Position numbers and translations under genes: made by a program | Notes under the pieces: model-generated | Seen by the model: the letters and a program-made list of their open reading frames with translations, nothing else | What the model was told of the DNA's origin: nothing | The model's database searches: none | Origin: an uncultured Pseudomonas sp. | GTDB lineage: Bacteria > Pseudomonadota > Gammaproteobacteria > Pseudomonadales > Pseudomonadaceae | Assembly: GCA_943914515.1 (NCBI GenBank) | Contig: CALUCI010000001.1 | Location: forward strand, 1-64,000 | Direction: 5' to 3' | Length of the DNA stretch: 64,000 nucleotides | In this document: positions 27,289 to 36,396 of the stretch, piece by piece | Layout: the number at the start of each line of letters is the position of its first letter | Numbering within the stretch: position 1 is the first letter of the stretch

Positions 27289-27721
27289 GGGGTCACCACT
27301 GGCATGGAAATCAAAAGGGGCGTCGGTTGATTGCTGAAGTTACCCATGCGCAACGCAGAGGTGGCGCTTGTGAATAGTCGATTTATTCAAACTTCAGGCA
27401 GTAAGAGACAAGCGGTGCAATAACTTGAAGTTCAAGTCTTGCAGTGCTTTGTTTTGGCGTGGCGCCTTTGTTTACGTGGCCTGTAGCGAGGATCTGCGTG
27501 GAGCATGGGGGCGCCATTGTTACGGTTTTATTCTGGCGGCTGCAATTAACGAAATGGGATTTGGCGATGAAAGAATCTTAATGGCGGGTTTATGAAAGTT
27601 TCAGAATTGAATGAAGATGGATCAAGTTTTTCTCATGTTGGAACTCCGGCACGCGAGCGGACCGCGTGCCGGTGGGGAGGGCGTGAGGGGACGAAATACG
27701 GCAAGGAGTACAAATGTACTC
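27289..27721. other. 433-bp spacer: dyad, hairpin and the first copy of a 22-bp palindromic motif
   Basis: No gene seen. ACTTGAA-G-TTCAAGT (27423-27437) is a perfect dyad 135 bp upstream of the reductase start and a candidate operator. CCGGCACGCG (27646-27655) pairs with CGCGTGCCGG (27663-27672), a 10-bp GC stem with a 7-nt loop: a likely terminator for the minus-strand ABC gene. At 27702-27723 lies CAAGGAGTACA-AA-TGTACTCTT; its right end overlaps the ABC gene's stop codon by two bases. Confidence 0.6.
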
Positions 27722-29527
27722 TTATGCTGTTTCCGTCCTGTGGGTGAGCTTCCACGCACCATTGCCATCCAGTTCCAGGTGATGGCTGTGGAAGCCGGCG
27801 AGGGTGGTGCGGTGCCCGACGCTGACCAGAATGCTGTCGCGCATCTGCTCGCGCAGCAGCGAATAGAGCGAGTACTCCAGGCCTTCATCCATGGCTGAGG
27901 TCGACTCATCGAGAAACACGATGCGCGGCTGGTTGAACAGCACCCGGGCAAACGCCAGGCGCTGCTGCTCACCAAGGGAGAGAATGCGTGTCCAGTCATT
28001 GCTGAGGTCCAGCTTGTCCTCCAGATGGGCCAGGTTCACCTGGCGCAGCGCCTGGCGCATGCGTTCGTCATCCGCGCTCAAGCCCACGCCGGGATAGGCG
28101 ACCGCGGTGCGCAATTCACCCAGCGGCAGGTAAGGCCGCTGCGACAGGAACAATGCAGCGGTGCCACCGGGAAAACGCACTTCGCCCTCGGCATACGGCC
28201 ACAGGCCGGCGAGGGCGCGCAGCAGGGTGGTCTTGCCGCAACCGGAAGGGCCTTTGATCAGCAGCGACTGGCCAGAGGCAAGCTTCAGGTCGAGGGCGTC
28301 GAGCAGATGGTGACCGTCCGGACGCAGTACCTGCAGGTCACGAATGTCCAGCGCATCGGGCTGATTGACCCGGATCGCGTGGGGCAGCTCGCGGGCCTGT
28401 TGGTTGGCGTCGAGAAAGCCGGTCAGACGATCCAGCGTGGCCCGGTACTGGGCGAAGGCATCGTAGGACGAGCGAAAGAACGACAGTGAATCCTGCACCT
28501 GACCGAAAGCCTGGGAGGTCTGCATCACATCCCCCAGCTTGATCGCCCCGCTGAAAAACCGCGGCGCCTGAAGGATGAACGGAAACACCACGGCCACCTG
28601 GCTGACGGACAGGTTGAAGCCGTCGAACTTCAGGCTTCGGAACACCAGCGCCCAGACGTTGCTGATCAAGGCGGCAAAACGTCCGAGCAAGGTATCCCGC
28701 TCGATCGCCGAGCCCTGGTAGAAGGCCACGTTTTCGGCGTACTCGCGCAGACGCATCAATGCGTAGCGGAAGTTTGCGGTGAGTTTTTCGTTGAGGAAGT
28801 TCAGGCGGATAAGCGGCTTGCCCAGGCGGAAGGCGATCCAGGTCGCGACCAGCACGTAGATGTACACCGCAAACACCATGGCCCGTGGCACTTCCACGCC
28901 GGCGACGGTGAGTGGCGCCGACAGCCCCCAGAGGATCGCGGTAAAGGCCACCAGCGACACCAGGGCGCTGACGGCGCCGAGGGTCAGCGTCACCGAGCCG
29001 GTGACGAAGGTGCTCACGTCCAGTTCGATACGCTGGTCCGGGTTATCGACCGGGGTTTGCAGGAACTGGCCACGGTAGTAGGCGTCGCCGTCCATCCAGT
29101 CGTGGGTCAGGCGCTCGGTGAGTGCGGTTCGCCAGCGAATGCTGAACGCCTGGGTCACGTAATAGGTGAACAGTTCGCGCAGCACGTGGATGGTCGCCAG
29201 CACCGCAAATACCTGCAGCAGGAACCAGAACGCAACTTCATCCAATCCTTGCAAAGCGCTGTAGAAGCCGTTGTACCAGAAGGAAAAAAGTACATTCATG
29301 CGCACTGAAAACAGGGTCAGCAACAGCAGCAGGCAGAACACCAGCAACGGTCGCCAACTGTGTTTCGGGCTGAGGTACGGCCCGGCGATCTGCCAGAACT
29401 GCTGGCCCCAACGGGTAAAGCGGACCACCACGGTGGCAGAGATCGCCAGCGAGACGAAGGTGATGAGTGAAGCGATAACGAGCCAGTGCAGGCTCTCTTG
29501 CAGGGCTTGATGCCAGTCCATTGCCAT
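27722..29527 (-). CDS. ABC transporter ATP-binding/permease protein, SbmA/BacA-YddA family
   Basis: 601 aa half-transporter: an N-terminal SbmA_BacA-type membrane domain with about six helices (FSFWYNGFYSALQGLDEVAF, YYRGQFLQTPVDNPDQRIELD, LNEKLTANFRYALMRLREYAENVAFYQG as spaced landmarks) and a C-terminal ATPase with Walker A GPSGCGKT near residue 430, signature LSLGEQQR and IVFLDESTSAMD. It should work as a homodimer in the inner membrane; relatives (YddA, ABCD/peroxisomal type) handle acyl compounds, peptides or cobalamin. It is monocistronic: spacers of 109 and 433 bp flank it. Two starts are possible, 29527 or the second Met at 29521; neither has a strong ribosome-binding site. Substrate unknown. 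Confidence 0.88.
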   Translation of the reverse strand: MAMDWHQALQESLHWLVIASLITFVSLAISATVVVRFTRWGQQFWQIAGPYLSPKHSWRPLLVFCLLLLLTLFSVRMNVLFSFWYNGFYSALQGLDEVAFWFLLQVFAVLATIHVLRELFTYYVTQAFSIRWRTALTERLTHDWMDGDAYYRGQFLQTPVDNPDQRIELDVSTFVTGSVTLTLGAVSALVSLVAFTAILWGLSAPLTVAGVEVPRAMVFAVYIYVLVATWIAFRLGKPLIRLNFLNEKLTANFRYALMRLREYAENVAFYQGSAIERDTLLGRFAALISNVWALVFRSLKFDGFNLSVSQVAVVFPFILQAPRFFSGAIKLGDVMQTSQAFGQVQDSLSFFRSSYDAFAQYRATLDRLTGFLDANQQARELPHAIRVNQPDALDIRDLQVLRPDGHHLLDALDLKLASGQSLLIKGPSGCGKTTLLRALAGLWPYAEGEVRFPGGTAALFLSQRPYLPLGELRTAVAYPGVGLSADDERMRQALRQVNLAHLEDKLDLSNDWTRILSLGEQQRLAFARVLFNQPRIVFLDESTSAMDEGLEYSLYSLLREQMRDSILVSVGHRTTLAGFHSHHLELDGNGAWKLTHRTETA

Positions 29528-29599
29528 GGGCAGGGTTCCACGCGAGGTTTGAGCTGAGCGTAGATGAGTTGGGCTAGTGGGTGGATGAAGGAATGTTCA

Positions 29600-29628
29600 G
29601 ACAAAGGGCCGGCGGACGGCCCTTTGTC
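29600..29628 (-). terminator. Hairpin terminator of the small DUF6124-like gene
   Basis: GACAAAGGGCCG (29600-29611) and CGGCCCTTTGTC (29617-29628) form a perfect 12-bp stem with a 5-nt loop, eight bases after the stop of the minus-strand gene. No long T-run follows. Confidence 0.7.
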
Positions 29629-29636
29629 GCGACGGG

Positions 29637-29945
29637 TTATCTGTGGGGTGGAGGATTGCCGTCGTTGCGTAACAGCGCTTCCACCAGTGCCTCGCAGATT
29701 TCCAGTGAGTGCTGGGTTGCCCAGGTCAGGCGACGCAGCGGTGCCTGCGCCATTTCACAGACCTGCGCATTGGTTTCAACGGCAGACGCCAAGGACATGG
29801 ACAGGTGTACCAGGGCGTCTTCCATGGTGGCGCCGGGGCACACGCTGAGAATCGGCGGGTGAGTGCCTTTGCAGGTGGAAAAGTGGGTGTGGGCGGTGGT
29901 GTAGCGCGGGGACTGGATGGGTGGGTCGGGGACGATCTTGTTCAT
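29637..29945 (-). CDS. Small DUF6124/DUF3077-type protein of Pseudomonas
   Basis: 102 aa, no signal peptide or membrane segment. It has the pattern known from this Pseudomonas-specific family: a variable N-terminus with THFSTCKGT, then VCPGATMEDALVHLSMSLAS, and a C-terminal helix ICEALVEALL. Families of such paralogues occur in several copies per Pseudomonas genome and have no known function. Monocistronic, followed by a 12-bp hairpin. The family call is from memory of its PG-x-x-x-EDAL core and is moderately certain. Confidence 0.65.
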   Translation of the reverse strand: MNKIVPDPPIQSPRYTTAHTHFSTCKGTHPPILSVCPGATMEDALVHLSMSLASAVETNAQVCEMAQAPLRRLTWATQHSLEICEALVEALLRNDGNPPPHR

Positions 29946-30253
29946 GGATGCAGCACCTCGAGTATGGAGCCGCCACTACCGTGGCCAGACGATGGGTGGC
30001 GACTGTACGCGGGCTGTTCAACCGGGACTCGAGAAACCCGGCGCGCACGAAGGCGCCCCGCGCACAGCCGCCATGAGCTTTTGTGCATCTCAAGTTAACC
30101 CGGGGGACCAGACCCGATCGCTGATGAGCAGCGACCGGCGAAGACTAGGCAGGGTTTCCCTGGAGCACAACGGCAAAAAAGGCGCGGAAGTATGATTGGG
30201 AAATGCCCTACAAGAAAGTCGTACACGGCGGGATTTTCGTAGCTGTTTGCGAC

Positions 30254-30389
30254 CGCATCGCGGGTAAACCCGCTCCTACGGCATTACCCGCGATTGCGGT
30301 GGTGAGGCCACTGGCGCCTCGCGGCTGAAGCCGCTCCTACGGGTGATGATGTTGCCGCATTCCGTAGGAGCGGGTTTACCCGCGAGGCG
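30254..30389. repeat. Three REP elements of the CGTAGGAGCGG type
   Basis: Copies at 30254-30280 (GCATCGCGGGTAAACCCGCT), 30316-30342 (GCCTCGCGGCTGAAGCCGCT), each followed by CCTACGG, and an inverted copy at 30362-30389 (CCGTAGGAGCGGGTTTACCC). Copies 2 and 3 face each other as a REPIN; copy 1 is extra. The remaining part of the 453-bp spacer (29946-30253) shows no gene. Confidence 0.88.
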
Positions 30390-30398
30390 GCATCAGGA

Positions 30399-31619
30399 TC
30401 AACCAATAACCCGCCCAACCCGCGCCCCATGACTTCTCCACACCAGCCGCCCAAGGGTGATCGACCAGTTCACCACAGCAATGGCCAGCACCACTTGCAG
30501 CAACGCCGCCATGCCGGCATGTACGATCACGGCCCCGGCCAGCAGCGGAAAACCGAAAACCCCGACGAAGTAGGCGAGGCTGAACAGCACCAGCGACTGC
30601 GCCATGTGCCCGGCCGGCGCTTCGTTTGCCGCCAGGCCGTTGATCACCGAGTAGGTCAGCCCGTAACCGACCCCGAGCACGATCGCCGCCAGCAGGTATG
30701 TCCCGGCGTCGTTCACCACGAACATGAACATCAACACCGAAACCACGATCAACGCCGTCAGCACGCAGGACGTCCGGTAAGGATCGCGCTTGACGATAAA
30801 ACCCGCGACCACCAGCCGGCAGCAGATCGCCGCAGACATGAATCCTATGAAAAACAATGAGTAATCCAGCTTTCTCAATGTCGCATATGAAGTCTGAAAA
30901 CTGGACAGCCCGCCGAAGATCGCACCGCCCAAACCCACCATGACAATTGCGAACACCGCCCTGGAGCCCAGCACCGAGCGCGCGGCACGAGGGGTGATCT
31001 TGCAGACCACGACCGGCCCGAGGTTGGCTTGTTGCTCGCGGATGCGCCGGTCCATCAGCAGAAACAACCCGCCACCCAGCAGGCTCGCCAGCGCCGCGAC
31101 GATAAACGCCGTCTGCATCGGATAACCCAGCGCTTCCGCCAGGCGCCCGACCAGCGGGCCGGTGCCGATGCCGGTCATCATGCTGCCCGACAGCAGCGCA
31201 AAGTACTTAACCCGGCGTGCCGGCGCGATGATCATCGCGACGATGATCGGCCCCAGTGTGTAGAACACCCCCCAGCCAAACCCGAGCAGCAGGCCGAACA
31301 GCAGCAGCGAGGTACCGACACCCGGCGCTAGCGCGAACCCCAGGCAGGCGCCGGCGAGGAACAGCGCACCCGCGGCGATGGCCCTGGGCGCGCCCATCAG
31401 GTCGGTGAGGTGACCGGAAAAGATCACCGCAATGAAGGTGCTGAGCATCGCCACCGAAATCACCGAGCCCGCATCGGACTCGCTGCCGCCATGGGCGCTG
31501 AGCATCCGCGCCAGCAGGAATGTGGTGCCGTAAGACAGTGAAAGCAGGTAGCTGCTCAGGCAGAAGGTGCCGAACAACCCGGTCGCAGGCGCCGCACCTG
31601 CATCGGATACCGAGGACAT
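30399..31619 (-). CDS. MFS transporter
   Basis: 406 aa, twelve transmembrane helices; the loop between TM2 and TM3 reads SGHLTDLMGAPRAIAAGALF (the conserved G-x-x-x-D-R-x-G-R-type motif, here degenerate). Basic cytoplasmic loops flank RRIREQQANLGPVVV in the centre. Belongs to the broad sugar/metabolite MFS group; no family hallmark gives the substrate. It is on the same strand as the amine cluster (31818-36393) but separated from it by a strong terminator at 31741, so it is probably expressed alone. REP elements lie just downstream. Confidence 0.8.
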   Translation of the reverse strand: MSSVSDAGAAPATGLFGTFCLSSYLLSLSYGTTFLLARMLSAHGGSESDAGSVISVAMLSTFIAVIFSGHLTDLMGAPRAIAAGALFLAGACLGFALAPGVGTSLLLFGLLLGFGWGVFYTLGPIIVAMIIAPARRVKYFALLSGSMMTGIGTGPLVGRLAEALGYPMQTAFIVAALASLLGGGLFLLMDRRIREQQANLGPVVVCKITPRAARSVLGSRAVFAIVMVGLGGAIFGGLSSFQTSYATLRKLDYSLFFIGFMSAAICCRLVVAGFIVKRDPYRTSCVLTALIVVSVLMFMFVVNDAGTYLLAAIVLGVGYGLTYSVINGLAANEAPAGHMAQSLVLFSLAYFVGVFGFPLLAGAVIVHAGMAALLQVVLAIAVVNWSITLGRLVWRSHGARVGRVIG

Positions 31620-31740
31620 CGTGTTCTCCGTGATAAAGGAAGGCAGCTATCTAATCACGCTTTTTCCGGCGCCAAGGTGTGGGATCGGTGGAGTGAGGAT
31701 CGTCAGCGGGTTATGTATCGTTGCAATTTCAATAGCCATG

Positions 31741-31772
31741 AAAAACGCCCCCGGCAGTGACCGGGGGCGTTT
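31741..31772 (-). terminator. Rho-independent terminator of the amine/porin operon
   Basis: AAACGCCCCCGG (31743-31754) pairs with CCGGGGGCGTTT (31761-31772): 12-bp stem, 6-nt loop (CAGTGA), with AAAAA on the left that reads as a T-run on the minus strand. It closes the operon that ends with the porin gene at 31818. Confidence 0.9.
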
Positions 31773-31817
31773 AAGGGAGGTTTCAGAGGTGGCAGCGGGT
31801 AATGGTGATCCTTTACT

Positions 31818-33137
31818 TCAAAAACTCCATGCAACCAGCAGTTGCCCATAGAGATTTGCCCGCGAGTCGCCCAACTGGCTTGCACCGTCCTCGGCGCTGC
31901 GCCGCGGCTTGTAGTAGCCCACCAGCGGCAGCACGCTCCAGTGCTCGTCGAGGGTCCATTGCGCGTACAGGTCCAGCTCGCGGCTATCGCGGTTGCCCAG
32001 GTTCGGGTCGAGGGTGTCGAAGCGGTAGAACAGCGCGCCGACTTCGAGGCTCTCGGTCACCGCGGCCTTGAGGCCAAGGTGGTGGACCCGGGTGTTGCTG
32101 TTGAAGGGGCCGGCGTAGTTGGCGGCGACTTCGCCCTGGAACCAGGTGCCCAACGCCCGGCCGTTACCGTAGAACAGCGGGTCGTAACCCTCGGAGAAGC
32201 GGCTGTAGCGGTAGTTGACACTGGGCTTGCCCGGCAATTGCGAGAAGGTCCAGCCGGTTTCCAGGTACCACGCCGTTTCGTTGCCTGATGGCTTGCGCTC
32301 CCAGGCGTGCTCGGCGGCGAGGAACAGGTCGCTGACCCCGGCGTTGCCCTGGGCTCGCGCGCTGTAGAGCTTCATGCCTTTGCGCTCGGGGTAGAGCTGT
32401 GCGGCAAGCGTCGCGTCGGTGTCGTTGACGTGGATGCCGGTCAGGCCGAAGGTGGCCGCCGTGTCGACATGCTCAAGCGTTGCCACGGAAAGCTCGGGGC
32501 TGGCCTGGGCGCGGTTGTCGGATTTGAGCCACATCAGGTCGCCACGCCAGCCCTGTTGGCCGCCCCAACGCAGGACCGCCGTTTGGTCGAACGCCTTGCG
32601 ACCGGTGAGGTAGTAGGCGCCGCCACGATTGACCTCGCCATCGAGCAAGCCACGGCCGATGTTCAAGGCGTCTCCGGCGATCAGGAAGCCGTCGCCGACC
32701 ACCAGGTTCTGCCGTCCGGCGGACAGCTCCAGGCCGTTTTCGCCCAAGGCTGGAAACAGCTCGGCGGAACGCCAGCCGATCCAGGCGTTTTCGATTTTCG
32801 TGGTGCGTTCATCACCCACGGTCCAGCCGGCGGCATCGCCATCGCCGAACGTCGCGCTGCTGACCCAGTCGAGGGCACCGTGGATTTCACCGAACCCCGC
32901 ACGGCGGTGGCTGAAGTTGACGCCGTATTGCAGCGTCGCTTCCTGCCAGTTGACGCTGCCTGGCTCACGGACGCCGGTCTGCGCGTAGCTTTCACGGCTG
33001 TGAAACACCCCGGCAGCGCCTTGCAGGCTGGCGGCGATGGTGGTTTCGCCGTCCTGGTAAAGGGAGATCGCGCCGGCCAGGGGCGAGAAAGCCAGCAGCA
33101 GCGCAGCGGATGCCTGGAATTGTTGTTTTTGCATCAT
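31818..33137 (-). CDS. Outer-membrane porin-like protein (alginate-export/AlgE-like beta-barrel)
   Basis: 439 aa from the double ATG at 33137/33134. Signal peptide of about 24 residues (cleavage near PLAGA-IS). The mature part is a beta-barrel: alternating hydrophobic/polar strands with WIGWRSAELFPALGENGLEL, SAGRQNLVVGDGFLIAGDAL and a terminal aromatic residue (LLVAWSF). The layout fits the alginate-export domain family, many members of which are substrate-specific porins rather than alginate channels. Last gene of a minus-strand operon with an NTF2-like protein, a flavin oxidase and a permease, so it probably gives outer-membrane entry for the substrate of that oxidase. Terminator at 31741. 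Confidence 0.78.
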   Translation of the reverse strand: MMQKQQFQASAALLLAFSPLAGAISLYQDGETTIAASLQGAAGVFHSRESYAQTGVREPGSVNWQEATLQYGVNFSHRRAGFGEIHGALDWVSSATFGDGDAAGWTVGDERTTKIENAWIGWRSAELFPALGENGLELSAGRQNLVVGDGFLIAGDALNIGRGLLDGEVNRGGAYYLTGRKAFDQTAVLRWGGQQGWRGDLMWLKSDNRAQASPELSVATLEHVDTAATFGLTGIHVNDTDATLAAQLYPERKGMKLYSARAQGNAGVSDLFLAAEHAWERKPSGNETAWYLETGWTFSQLPGKPSVNYRYSRFSEGYDPLFYGNGRALGTWFQGEVAANYAGPFNSNTRVHHLGLKAAVTESLEVGALFYRFDTLDPNLGNRDSRELDLYAQWTLDEHWSVLPLVGYYKPRRSAEDGASQLGDSRANLYGQLLVAWSF

Positions 33138-33189
33138 GACGGTCTCTGAACAGAAAAGGCGCGGCGCCCGAAGGCGCCGGTGATGGGTT

Positions 33190-33579
33190 TCAGGCCGGGA
33201 TCTGGCCCTCGGCGTACATGTCGGCAACGATGCGCCAGTGCCCTTCGACCAAGGCCCAGACGAACAGGCTCTTCATGGCGAAGTCGTCGCCTTGCAGCGG
33301 TTGCACGTTCCAGGTGACCCAGGTGTAGGCGGCGCTGTCGCCCAGCGCTGTGAGGCGGTCGATGCGGATCGAAGCGCCGCTGGAGCCGGCGGTGAGGGTG
33401 GCGATCAGCTCGCGCAATTGCGCACCGCCGTGGTACAGGGCGTCGCTACCGGCGCCGGTGATTTCGGTATGCTCGGTGTACAGCTCACTGACGATACGGT
33501 CGGCGTCGCGGCGCGCCCACAGGCTCTGCAGCAGGTCGAGGCGGGCTTGCAGCAGTGTTTTCAGGGCAGCAGAAGGCAT
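33190..33579 (-). CDS. NTF2-like/SnoaL-type small protein
   Basis: 129 aa from the ATG at 33579, preceded by GAGAGGA with eight bases spacing; the longer frame upstream lacks such a site. The sequence has the NTF2-fold pattern: helix LLQARLDLLQSLWARRDADRIV, then TEHTEITGAGSDALYHG and a curved beta sheet with AAYTWVTWNV and KSLFVWALVEGHWRIVADMY. Such proteins are often ketosteroid-isomerase-like enzymes or accessory subunits. It lies between the flavin oxidase and the porin genes in the same operon; its role there is not known. Confidence 0.78.
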   Translation of the reverse strand: MPSAALKTLLQARLDLLQSLWARRDADRIVSELYTEHTEITGAGSDALYHGGAQLRELIATLTAGSSGASIRIDRLTALGDSAAYTWVTWNVQPLQGDDFAMKSLFVWALVEGHWRIVADMYAEGQIPA

Positions 33580-33642
33580 ATTCGAATCCTCTCGGTCGAA
33601 GGGTTGGGTGCCCCGCAAGGGGCGTTCAGAAAGGGGGCGGGT

Positions 33643-34944
33643 TCAGCGACGGCCGTTGCGGTAACCGGCGAGTTGGTGGCTGACCTTGCCCAGGGTGCAG
33701 ATCAGGTTGCGCAGGTTGTCTTTGCCAGGAATGCGTGTGCGCGGGATCGCGCTCATCACGTCCCAGTGCCGCGAGCCTCGGGTCATGCCGTCAGCCACTA
33801 CCTGGCTGATGACGTGGCTTGGGGTCACGCCGAAGCCGGAATAGCCCTGGACGAAATAGGCGTTGGGCCGGCCCGGCAGGGTGCCGATCTGGGGAAACAG
33901 GTTGCTGGTGCATTCCATCGGTCCGCCCCAGGCCAGGTCGATGCGTATCGGTTCGAGGTAGGGAAACACCTTGAGCATCAGCTTGCGGTTCCATTCCTTC
34001 AGGTCGTTGGGGATGTACTCCAGCAGGCGCGTGGCGGAGCCGAACAGCAGGCGGTTTTCGTTGGTGACGCGGTAGTACTCGATCACCGGACGGATATCGC
34101 TGAAAGCGCCGCGGATGGGGCTGATCTGCTGGATCAGCGCATCGGGCATCGGTTCGGTCACCAACTGGAAGGCGTAGGTATTGACGATGCTGCCGTGCAA
34201 CTCCGGCTCCAGACGGTCAAGAAAGGCGCCGCAGGACCAGAGGATCTTTTTCGCCCGCACCGAGCCCTTGGCGGTACGAATGTGGATGGTGTCGCCGTAG
34301 GTCACTTCCAGTACCGGGGTGTTTTCAAAGATTTTTCCGCCCAGTTCGGTCAGCGCCTTGGCCGAACCCAACAGCATGTTCAGCGAATGCAGGTGGCCAT
34401 TGCCCATGTGCTTGAGGGCGCAGCTATAAGCGTCAGAGCCGACGATACCGCGCACCTCGCTGCCTTCGAGGTAGGCGATTTCCTGGTTCGGGCTCAGTTG
34501 CCTGAATTCCTTCTCCCAGGCCTGCAGCAGTTTGCCCTGGCGTTTGTTGAAACCGAGGTAGCCATAACCGTGGCGAAAGTCGGCATCGATGGCGTACCTG
34601 GCGATCCGCGACTGAATGATCGATGCGCCCAGATCGCTGATTTCGAACACGGCCTGCAAGCCGTCATCGCCGACGCTTTTGCGGATCTTTTCCAGATCGT
34701 GACCGATGCCGGCCATGACGTGCCCGCCGTTGCGGCCCGAACCGCCGAAGCCAAGGTAGCGGGCTTCGAGCAGAACGATGTCGGTGACACCACGTTCGGC
34801 CAGTTCCAGTGCGGTGTTGACGCCGGAAAAACCGCCGCCGATGACCACGACTTCAGCGTCCAGGTCCTGTTCCAGATCAGGAAGCTTGAGGTCGTACTTG
34901 CGCGTTGCGGTGTAGTAGGTGGTTGGTGTTTCTACGGACAGCAT
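33643..34944 (-). CDS. FAD-dependent amine oxidoreductase, PuuB/DadA-like (DAO family)
   Basis: 433 aa. N-terminal VVVIGGGFSGVNTALELAE for FAD binding, LLEARYLGFGGSGRNGGHV (the conserved SGRNGG of gamma-glutamylputrescine oxidase and relatives), and a C-terminal NAYFVQGYSGFGVTPSH motif typical of PuuB/OrdL. These enzymes oxidatively deaminate amines or glutamylated polyamines with release of aldehyde and ammonia or reduced carrier. Encoded after an APC permease and divergent from an AraC regulator. The substrate is probably an amine or amino acid taken in by that permease. No gamma-glutamyl synthetase gene is next to it, so the full Puu pathway is not implied. Confidence 0.87.
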   Translation of the reverse strand: MLSVETPTTYYTATRKYDLKLPDLEQDLDAEVVVIGGGFSGVNTALELAERGVTDIVLLEARYLGFGGSGRNGGHVMAGIGHDLEKIRKSVGDDGLQAVFEISDLGASIIQSRIARYAIDADFRHGYGYLGFNKRQGKLLQAWEKEFRQLSPNQEIAYLEGSEVRGIVGSDAYSCALKHMGNGHLHSLNMLLGSAKALTELGGKIFENTPVLEVTYGDTIHIRTAKGSVRAKKILWSCGAFLDRLEPELHGSIVNTYAFQLVTEPMPDALIQQISPIRGAFSDIRPVIEYYRVTNENRLLFGSATRLLEYIPNDLKEWNRKLMLKVFPYLEPIRIDLAWGGPMECTSNLFPQIGTLPGRPNAYFVQGYSGFGVTPSHVISQVVADGMTRGSRHWDVMSAIPRTRIPGKDNLRNLICTLGKVSHQLAGYRNGRR

Positions 34945-34977
34945 GGGGTCACCCTGGATTTGTTGTAGTCGAAGCGG

Positions 34978-36393
34978 TCAGCGCGGCAGTGCGTCGTGCA
35001 GGGGGCGGCGGTCCTGAAGACGGCGGACCGCGTAGAGCACCAGCGACAGCAGCAGGATGCCAATGCCGATGGCCACTTCTTTCAGTCCGCCGTATCCGGC
35101 CTGCTCCGCAGACGCGGCGCCGACCACCACCACTGCGGCGGTCAGCAGGCTCAGCAGCCACGCCAGCGGAATCCAGGCCCGCCCCAGACGCACCGGGCGC
35201 GGCAACTCCGGGGCATCACGGCGCAACAGCAGAAACCCTGACAGGGCAAAGAAAATCGACACCAGGTAGCCGATGTTGGCGGTCACCAGCATCGCCAGCG
35301 GCGAGGCCAGGAGAAAGGTCATGGCCAGGTTGAGCACCACTGCGACGCTCATGCAGCGGCCTGGCACCTGATGTTTGTTGAGCACGCCCAACTGGCGAAT
35401 GGTCAAGCCTTCCAGGGCCATGCCGTAGAGTGCGCGGGAGCCGTCGGCCAAGGCGGCGTTGAGGCCCATGAACAGGCCGACCAGCAGGGCGACGATGAAG
35501 AAGTCGCTGAAGCCGCTGCCCACCACGGCGTTGAAGGCATCGATGTAGAAGCCGCTGGGATTGGCCAGCGCCGCTTCGCGGTCCACCAGCCCGCCGAGGC
35601 CGAAGGCCACGGCGGCGAACACCAGCACGGTGTAGCCGCCGGAACTCAGCAGGGCCAGGCGCATGTCCCGCTGGCTGCGGTATTCCGGGCCGAAGGCGGC
35701 GCACATTTCGGTGCCATAGGCGCTCCAGCTGACCAGAAACAGCCAGACCATCGCCGTGCGCCAGAAGCTCCAGTCCAGCACCAGCGGCTCGCTCAAGGCA
35801 TGGCGGAAGCGTTCGAAACTCCAGCCGTCACCGAACACCGGTGACACCGCCAGGACCATGATCGGCACCAACAGCAGGGCGCCCATGTACTTGGAAATGG
35901 ATGCGGCCATGTGCACGCCAAGGCGGTTGAACTGCCAGAACAGCACCAGCAGCACGCCGCTGATCAATTGCGGCAGGGCCACCGTCAGCGGCCCGTAGCT
36001 GTGGCTCCACGTTTGCTCGGGGAACCACTGCGCCTGAATCAGCGCCCCGGCGCTGACACTGACGATGGACAGCACCGCCGACCAGCCCAGCCAGTAGCCG
36101 AACGAGGCCAGCGGGCCAACCAGGACACAGCGCCGGCGCCAGCCCTCGGTGGCGATCATGGCGATGCCGCCGGGTTTGTCCGGGAACATCGCCGAGACTT
36201 CGAGGAAGATCCAGTTCTGGCAGGCGCCGATGGCGGCGGAGCCGACCCATAGCAGCAGCGCGCCCACCGGGCCGAGTACGCCCAGGGCAAAGCCGAAGGA
36301 CGCGAAGATAGAACCTGACACCGCCATCGACAGGGCGAACGCGTCAGTCCAACGCAAGGTTTTCTGCAAATGCTGGCTGTTGTTGTTATTCAT
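34978..36393 (-). CDS. APC-family amino acid/amine permease
   Basis: 471 aa from ATG 36393, twelve predicted membrane helices. N-terminal LRWTDAFALSMAVSGSIFAS matches the APC superfamily TM1, followed by GACQNWIFLEVSAMFPDKPG (TM2 and following loop with conserved PDKPGG) and a TM5-TM6 region. It imports an amine or amino acid by proton symport. The ribosome-binding site before 36393 is weak, and the leader contains a 14-bp sequence repeated three times (36397-36438), so the true start and translation control are less certain. First gene of the operon, divergent from araC-type gene at 36646. Confidence 0.83.
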   Translation of the reverse strand: MNNNNSQHLQKTLRWTDAFALSMAVSGSIFASFGFALGVLGPVGALLLWVGSAAIGACQNWIFLEVSAMFPDKPGGIAMIATEGWRRRCVLVGPLASFGYWLGWSAVLSIVSVSAGALIQAQWFPEQTWSHSYGPLTVALPQLISGVLLVLFWQFNRLGVHMAASISKYMGALLLVPIMVLAVSPVFGDGWSFERFRHALSEPLVLDWSFWRTAMVWLFLVSWSAYGTEMCAAFGPEYRSQRDMRLALLSSGGYTVLVFAAVAFGLGGLVDREAALANPSGFYIDAFNAVVGSGFSDFFIVALLVGLFMGLNAALADGSRALYGMALEGLTIRQLGVLNKHQVPGRCMSVAVVLNLAMTFLLASPLAMLVTANIGYLVSIFFALSGFLLLRRDAPELPRPVRLGRAWIPLAWLLSLLTAAVVVVGAASAEQAGYGGLKEVAIGIGILLLSLVLYAVRRLQDRRPLHDALPR

Positions 36394-36396
36394 GGC

